Below are positions 59,553 through 64,000 of a stretch of DNA of 64,000 nucleotides, piece after piece. The notes under the pieces were generated by a model. That model saw only the letters and a list, made by a program, of their open reading frames with translations. It was not told where the DNA came from and ran no database searches. Every line of letters begins with the position of its first letter. The first letter of the stretch is position 1. Both the position numbers and the translations under genes were made by a program. The DNA comes from Streptomyces hokutonensis (lineage in GTDB: Bacteria > Actinomycetota > Actinomycetes > Streptomycetales > Streptomycetaceae): positions 1 through 64,000 of the forward strand of contig NZ_BARG01000006.1 in NCBI RefSeq assembly GCF_000376565.1, read 5' to 3'.

Positions 59553-60925
59553 TCTCCCCGGTTTCCGAAAAGCACGAGGTCACCGAGGCCGAGGCGCCCC
59601 GCCCCCGCGCCACCCTCGCCCTGACCAGCGCGGCCACCGCCGTAGCACTCATGACGTACACCGCGCCGATGGTCACGCTCCCCGACATCGCCGCCGCCCT
59701 GCACACCCCCCTCTCCGCCCAGGCCTGGCTGCTGAACGGCACCCCGCTGGGCCTCGCCGCGCTGCTCCTGGTCGCCGGCAGCCTCGCCGACGACTACGGC
59801 CGCCGCCGGATCTTCCTCGCCGGCACCTTCGCGCTCGGCATCACCACCGCGCTCTCCGCGCTCACCTCCTCGACCCTGCTGTTCACCCTGACCCGCATCG
59901 CGCAGGGCGCCTCCAGCGCGGCACTGCTCGCCAGCAGCCTGGGCCTGATCGTGCACGCCTTCCCGACCCCGCGCGGCCGGCTGCACGCGACCGGCGTCTG
60001 GGGCGCGTTCGTCAGCGGCGGCATAGCGGTCGGCCCCCTGGTGACGGGCGCGATGCCCGACTGGCGCCTCTCCTACGCCGTGCTCGGCGCCGCCGCCCTG
60101 GTGGTGGCCGCCCTCGGCGTCCGTTGGTTGTCCGAGTCCCGCGCGCCGCGAGGCGGACGCCCCGACCTGGCCGGGGCGGTCACCTTCGGGATGGCGCTGG
60201 TCGCCCTCGTGGCCGCACTCACACTCGGCCGCGACGGCTGGCTGCGGGCGCCGGTGGGCCTGCTGGCGCTGGCGGCCGTGCTGCTCGTCGGCGTGTTCGC
60301 GCTGGTGGAGCGCCGGGTCGCGACCCCGATGATCGACCTGAGTCTGCTGCGCCACCGCCTCTTCCTGGCGTCGTCGGCGGGCGGCCTGTTCACGGGCTTC
60401 GCGGTGATCGGCCTGTTCAGCTTCCTGCCGGCGCTGTTGCAGCAGACGCTGGGCCTGTCCGCGATCGACACGGCCTGGCTGTTCCTCCTCTGGTCGGGCC
60501 TGTCCTTCACGGTCGCCCTCCAGGCCCGCCGCCTCGCGGGCCGCGTCTCCTCCCGCCACCAACTCGCCCTGGGATTCCTGCTCCACGCGGCCGGCGTCCT
60601 GACCATGCTCGGCGCACTGGACTCCGGTTCCTGGACCCGGCTGCTGCCGGGCCTGGTCATCGCCGGGGTGGGCAGCGGCCTGCTGAACGCCGCGCTGCCG
60701 CTGCTGTCCGTGGAGTCCGTACCGGCGGCCCGGGCCGCGATGGGCTCCGGTGCGCAGCAGACCTTCCGCTACATCGGCTCCTGCGCGGGCGTCGCGCTGA
60801 CGATCGCGATCGCCACGTCGGCGGGGAGCGGTCTCGCCCGCGGCGCGGACATCGCGATGGTCGTGTCGGCGGCACTCGCGGTGCTGGCGGCGGGGAGTGT
60901 GGTGGTCCTGCGCGAGCGGGCGTGA
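59528..60925 (+). CDS. MFS efflux transporter (EmrB/QacA type)
   Basis: A 465-residue major facilitator with about 14 hydrophobic segments. GSLADDYGRRRIFLAG is the loop-A motif after TM2 (about residue 82). The start ATG at 59528 is followed by a translated operator copy. The gene is divergent from HxlR, the classic arrangement of an effector-responsive repressor and its drug-efflux pump. Substrate unknown. Confidence 0.9.
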   Translation: MTRFSERTLSPVSEKHEVTEAEAPRPRATLALTSAATAVALMTYTAPMVTLPDIAAALHTPLSAQAWLLNGTPLGLAALLLVAGSLADDYGRRRIFLAGTFALGITTALSALTSSTLLFTLTRIAQGASSAALLASSLGLIVHAFPTPRGRLHATGVWGAFVSGGIAVGPLVTGAMPDWRLSYAVLGAAALVVAALGVRWLSESRAPRGGRPDLAGAVTFGMALVALVAALTLGRDGWLRAPVGLLALAAVLLVGVFALVERRVATPMIDLSLLRHRLFLASSAGGLFTGFAVIGLFSFLPALLQQTLGLSAIDTAWLFLLWSGLSFTVALQARRLAGRVSSRHQLALGFLLHAAGVLTMLGALDSGSWTRLLPGLVIAGVGSGLLNAALPLLSVESVPAARAAMGSGAQQTFRYIGSCAGVALTIAIATSAGSGLARGADIAMVVSAALAVLAAGSVVVLRERA

Positions 60926-60929
60926 AGTG

Positions 60930-61727
60930 TCAACGGGGGCGTGTGGACTGGAGCGTGCCCCACACCGCCATGCGGTACCGGGAGGTGAACTCCGGGGTGC
61001 AGGTGGTGAGGGTGATGTAGTAGCCGGGCCGGCTGTAGCCGTAGGACGGCTTGACGGTCGAGCGCGGTATCGGACGGATGACGCCGGAGTCGGCGGCGGA
61101 GGTCTGCGGCAGGATCTTGTCGACCGTGTAGGTGTAGGTGGCCGTGCTCGTCTCGACCTGGACGGTGTCCTTGAGCCGCAGTCGCGGGAGATACCGGAAG
61201 GGTTCGCCGTGGGTGTTGCGGTGCCCGGCGAGCGCGAAGTTCCCTGCCTGGCCCGGCTGTTGGGTGCCGGGGTAGTGGCCGACGTACCCCTTGTTCAGCA
61301 CGTTCCGCTTGCTGACGCCCTCCGCGATCGGGACGCGGAGGTGGAGGCGGGGGATGGTGAGGATGGCGTAGGCCTGGGAGGGGTGGGGGATGGTCGTGGA
61401 TCCTCCGGATCCCGTGGTGGCGGTGGTGGTGGTCCGGTTCGGTGAACTGCCGTCGGCGGCACCCGTGTTGGCCGGTGTCGACGGCGATGTTGATGGCCGT
61501 GTCGACGATGGCGATGTCGGCGTCTGAGTCCCCCATTGCCGTTCCAGCGCCTGCACTTGGCGCTCCGCGCCCTGGCGGGCCTCCCGGTTGGTCCACCACA
61601 ACTGCTGGACGACGAGCAGGAGCAGGACGACCCCGGCGGTGACGAGCAACTCGCCGCCGGTCCACAGGGCGCGTCGGCGCAGCGCACGGCGTCGACGGCT
61701 GTGCTGTTGCACGACGGGGACCCGCAT
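60930..61727 (-). CDS. Class E sortase
   Basis: A 265-residue class E sortase: N-terminal helix LLVTAGVVLLLLVVQQLWW, a long Thr/Ser-rich linker (about residues 60-110), then the sortase domain with ILTIPRLHLRVPIAEGV, FALAGHRNTHGEPF (His about 168) and TLTTCTPEFTSRYRMAVWG (Cys about 238, Arg about 245). It would link LAXTG proteins to the wall. ATG 61727 preferred over GTG 61736; no ribosome site is evident. Confidence 0.9.
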   Translation of the reverse strand: MRVPVVQQHSRRRRALRRRALWTGGELLVTAGVVLLLLVVQQLWWTNREARQGAERQVQALERQWGTQTPTSPSSTRPSTSPSTPANTGAADGSSPNRTTTTATTGSGGSTTIPHPSQAYAILTIPRLHLRVPIAEGVSKRNVLNKGYVGHYPGTQQPGQAGNFALAGHRNTHGEPFRYLPRLRLKDTVQVETSTATYTYTVDKILPQTSAADSGVIRPIPRSTVKPSYGYSRPGYYITLTTCTPEFTSRYRMAVWGTLQSTRPR

Positions 61728-61968
61728 GGGCGGCACGATAAGGGCGGGTTCCCGAACTCACCAGAGCCGTGGCTCCGTTGACCCTCCCGTTGTCACCGTC
61801 GTTGATGCGTGAAGGCCGCCGTTCGATCCTTCGTACACGGGTTTTAGAAAGGGGTGCCAGAACCCTCGACAACCCCAGGCACCACACCCGATGCTTCCTG
61901 GTGGCACGAGCCGGGGGGATGGCCGACGCCGGTGGGACGACCGGCGGTTGAGCGAATCGGGAGAAGAA

Positions 61969-63444
61969 ATGATCCGACGCAGAACCCTGCTGGCCGCGGC
62001 GGGCGGTGGCCTCCTCGGCACCGCCCTGGCGACCGGTACCGCACGCGCCGACGCGACGATCGCGGTCAACCCGGCGACGAAGTACGGCACCTGGGAGGGC
62101 TGGGGCACCTCGCTCGCCTGGTGGGCGAACGTCTTCGGCGCCCGCGACGACTTCGCCGACATCTTCTTCACCACCAAGTCGACGACGTACAACGGCACTT
62201 CGCTCCCCGGCCTGGGCCTGAACATCGCCCGCTACAACCTCGGCGCGTGCAGCTGGAACTCGGTGAGCGGCGAGTCGATGGTCGCCTCCGCCAACATCCC
62301 CGCGTTCAAGCAGATCGAGGGCTACTGGCAGGACTGGAACAACGAGGACCCCACGTCCTCGGCCTGGAAGTGGACGGCGGACGCGACCCAGCGCGCGATG
62401 CTGGTGAAGGCGACGGCACGAGGCGCGACCACCGAGCTCTTCGCCAACTCCCCCATGTGGTGGATGTGTCTGAACCACAACCCGTCCGGCGCCTCGGGCG
62501 GCGGCAACAACCTCCAGTCCTGGAACTACCGCCAGCACGCCTCCCACTTGGCGGCCGTGGCCCTCTACGCGAAGAACAACTGGGGCGTGAACTTCGCGAC
62601 GGTCGAGGCCTTCAACGAGCCCTCGTCGAGCTGGTGGACGGCGACCGGCACACAGGAGGGCTGCCACATGGACTCGACGGTCCAGGCAGCCGTACTCCCG
62701 TACGTCCGCAGCGAGTTGGACGCGCGCGGCCTGACGAGCACGAAGATCTCGGCCTCCGACGAGACGAGCTACGACCTGGCACGCACAACCTGGAGCTCTT
62801 TCTCCTCCACGACGAAGGGGTACGTCAACCGCGTCAACGTCCACGGCTACCAGGGCTCGGGCGGCCGTAGAGACCTGCTCTACACGGACGTGGTGACGAC
62901 ATCGGGCAAGGCCCTCTGGAACTCCGAGACGGGCGACAGCGACTCCACCGGCCTCACCATGGCGAGCAACCTGCTCTACGACTTCCGCTGGCTGCACCCC
63001 ACGGCGTGGACGTACTGGCAGGTCATGGACCCGTCGTCCGGCTGGGCGATGATCGCGTACGACCAGAGCACGCTCACGGCCGGCGCGGTGCAGACGAAGT
63101 ACTACGTGATGGCCCAGTTCAGCCGCCACATCCGCCCCGGCATGACGATCCTCGACACGGGCGTGAGCTACGCGGCGGCGGGCTACGACGCGTCGGCGAA
63201 GCGCTTGGTGATCGTCGCGGCGAACACGGGCTCGTCCTCGACGACCCTGACCTTCGACCTCTCCAAGTTCACGACGGTGGCGGGCGGTACGAGCGGCCTG
63301 GTCCCGCGGTGGAACACGGTGACGGGCGGCGGGGGCGACCTGTACACCTCCCACTCGGACACGTACCTCAGCGGCAAGACGGTGAGCGCGACGTTCGCGG
63401 CCGGGGCGGTGCAGACGTTGCAGATCGACGGGGTGGTGATCTGA
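61969..63444 (+). CDS. Secreted GH30-like glycoside hydrolase
   Basis: A 491-residue exported enzyme resembling GH30/endo-beta-1,6-galactanase. The Tat-like signal MIRRRTLLAAAGGGLLG ends near TARADA. Catalytic acid/base is in VEAFNEPSSSWW and the nucleophile in LWNSETGDSDST. The C-terminal beta-sandwich (LTFDLSKFTTVAGG, VSATFAAGAVQTLQIDG) is typical. GGGAGAAG precedes ATG 61969. The gap 61737-61968 (232 bases) shares a promoter with the divergent sortase. Its stop overlaps the CTG candidate start of the next gene. Confidence 0.9.
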   Translation: MIRRRTLLAAAGGGLLGTALATGTARADATIAVNPATKYGTWEGWGTSLAWWANVFGARDDFADIFFTTKSTTYNGTSLPGLGLNIARYNLGACSWNSVSGESMVASANIPAFKQIEGYWQDWNNEDPTSSAWKWTADATQRAMLVKATARGATTELFANSPMWWMCLNHNPSGASGGGNNLQSWNYRQHASHLAAVALYAKNNWGVNFATVEAFNEPSSSWWTATGTQEGCHMDSTVQAAVLPYVRSELDARGLTSTKISASDETSYDLARTTWSSFSSTTKGYVNRVNVHGYQGSGGRRDLLYTDVVTTSGKALWNSETGDSDSTGLTMASNLLYDFRWLHPTAWTYWQVMDPSSGWAMIAYDQSTLTAGAVQTKYYVMAQFSRHIRPGMTILDTGVSYAAAGYDASAKRLVIVAANTGSSSTTLTFDLSKFTTVAGGTSGLVPRWNTVTGGGGDLYTSHSDTYLSGKTVSATFAAGAVQTLQIDGVVI

Positions 63445-64000
63445 CCGCGCAGCACGAACTCCGGCACGGCGGTGGCCAGTTGGGCCTGCTGGCGCTGGCG
63501 CTCGGCGGTTTCGGAATCGGTCTCACCGAGTTCGTGATCGCCGGGCTGCTGCCGCAGGTGAGCCGCAGCCTGAACGTGTCGACGGCCGCCGCGGGTTGGC
63601 TGATCTCCGGCTACGCGCTGACGGTAGCGGTGGGCGCGATAGGGGTGACGGCGGTAACGGCTGGCCTACCGCGCAAACCGGTCCTGGTAGGCCTGGTGGC
63701 CCTGTTCGTCGCGGGCAACCTGCTCTGCGCGATCGCCCCGAACTACCCGACCATGCTCCTGGGCCGCGTCGTCGCCGCCCTCTGCCACGGCACGTTCTTC
63801 GGCATCGGCTCACTCGTCGCCCGCCGCCTGGTCCCACCCGAACGGGCCTCCCGAGCGGTCGCGATGATGTTCGCCGGCCTGACGGTGGCGAACGTCCTGG
63901 GCGTCCCCTTCGGCGCCCTCGTCGGCGAACGGTGGGGCTGGCGGGCGACGTTCTGGGCGATCACGGGGACGGGGGCGGTGGCTCTGGCGGCGATCGCGGT
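63441..64000 (+). CDS. MFS transporter, partial (runs off the window)
   Basis: Translation in this frame gives a MFS sugar-efflux-like protein: GLLALALGGFGIGLTEFVIAGLLPQVS, AAGWLISGYALTVAVGAI, PTMLLGRVVAALCHGTFFGIGSLVARRLVP, and VANVLGVPFGALVGERWGWRATFW. The start is uncertain: an in-frame CTG at 63441 (overlapping the glycosidase TGA) or a TTG at 63480; no ATG or GTG is in frame. It continues past 64000. Possibly exports or imports the sugar released by the glycosidase. Confidence 0.75.
   Translation, partial: MTAQHELRHGGGQLGLLALALGGFGIGLTEFVIAGLLPQVSRSLNVSTAAAGWLISGYALTVAVGAIGVTAVTAGLPRKPVLVGLVALFVAGNLLCAIAPNYPTMLLGRVVAALCHGTFFGIGSLVARRLVPPERASRAVAMMFAGLTVANVLGVPFGALVGERWGWRATFWAITGTGAVALAAIA

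Noticed and set aside
60769..63354. 861-codon minus-strand frame across sortase and glycosidase
   Set aside because: Shadow of the GH30-like gene and another frame of the sortase; composition is not protein-like.

Overview
The window is high-GC DNA (roughly 70-73% by eye). It has long overlapping reading frames on both strands, GTG and TTG starts, ATGA/GTGA start-stop overlaps and actinobacterial families: class E and F sortases, ANTAR, PafBC-type promoter, LmbU, CslA/GlxA. It is almost certainly a Streptomyces chromosome. From memory, several neighbourhoods resemble the SCO28xx region of S. coelicolor (cdgA, an ehu-type transporter, a chitin-type LPMO, cslA-glxA). No transposase, integrase, PKS, NRPS or CRISPR array was seen.

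Left part (0-28 kb): a phosphoglycerate-mutase-like phosphatase and a PAP2 phosphatase, then a three-gene operon at 1695-6018. That operon encodes a RecB/Cas4-like nuclease, a protein with a possible beta-barrel region, and a Dna2/Upf1-like SF1 helicase. It sits behind a near-match to the PafBC (RecA-independent) DNA-damage promoter, placed so the nuclease mRNA would be leaderless. The last 69 bases of the helicase gene are repeated twice downstream. Next come a primase-like gene ending inside a tRNA-Lys gene, an M6 metalloprotease, a PAS-GGDEF-EAL protein (cdgA-like), and a catabolic locus: two Asp/Glu-racemase-like enzymes, a D-2-hydroxyacid dehydrogenase, an amidase, a DUF3830 protein, an ehuBCDA-like ABC importer and an IclR regulator. 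A second tRNA-Lys is followed by a low-GC membrane protein, an acyl-CoA synthetase, a DUF3592 protein, an LPMO, an SPFH protein and a peptidoglycan-binding NlpC/P60-like protein.

Middle part (28-41 kb): after a third identical tRNA-Lys lies a compact six-gene putative biosynthetic cluster: membrane desaturase, group IV PLP decarboxylase, FemAB/GNAT acyltransferase, MFS exporter, ATP-grasp ligase and LmbU-family regulator. The desaturase has an in-frame TTA codon, and both larger non-coding gaps ahead of its structural genes carry the LmbU octamer CGCCGGCG. I know no characterised pathway with this gene set; it is the best candidate for an undescribed system here. A GntR gene and the cell-wall glycan locus cslA-glxA with convergent cslZ follow.

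Right part (41-64 kb): GAF-ANTAR regulator, class F sortase with a secreted partner, HAD-IIA phosphatase, a 2-aminoethylphosphonate-type uptake/catabolism operon with a GntR/UTRA regulator and a PhnF-like operator, an LAXTG surface protein, a ROK regulator divergent from a Gfo/Idh/MocA oxidoreductase operon, an LLM oxidoreductase, a large acyltransferase, a fumarylacetoacetase-family enzyme, an HxlR/MFS divergent pair with duplicated operators, a class E sortase, a GH30-like glycosidase and a truncated MFS gene. Dispersed Streptomyces repeats occur between genes and, unusually, in frame inside coding sequences.
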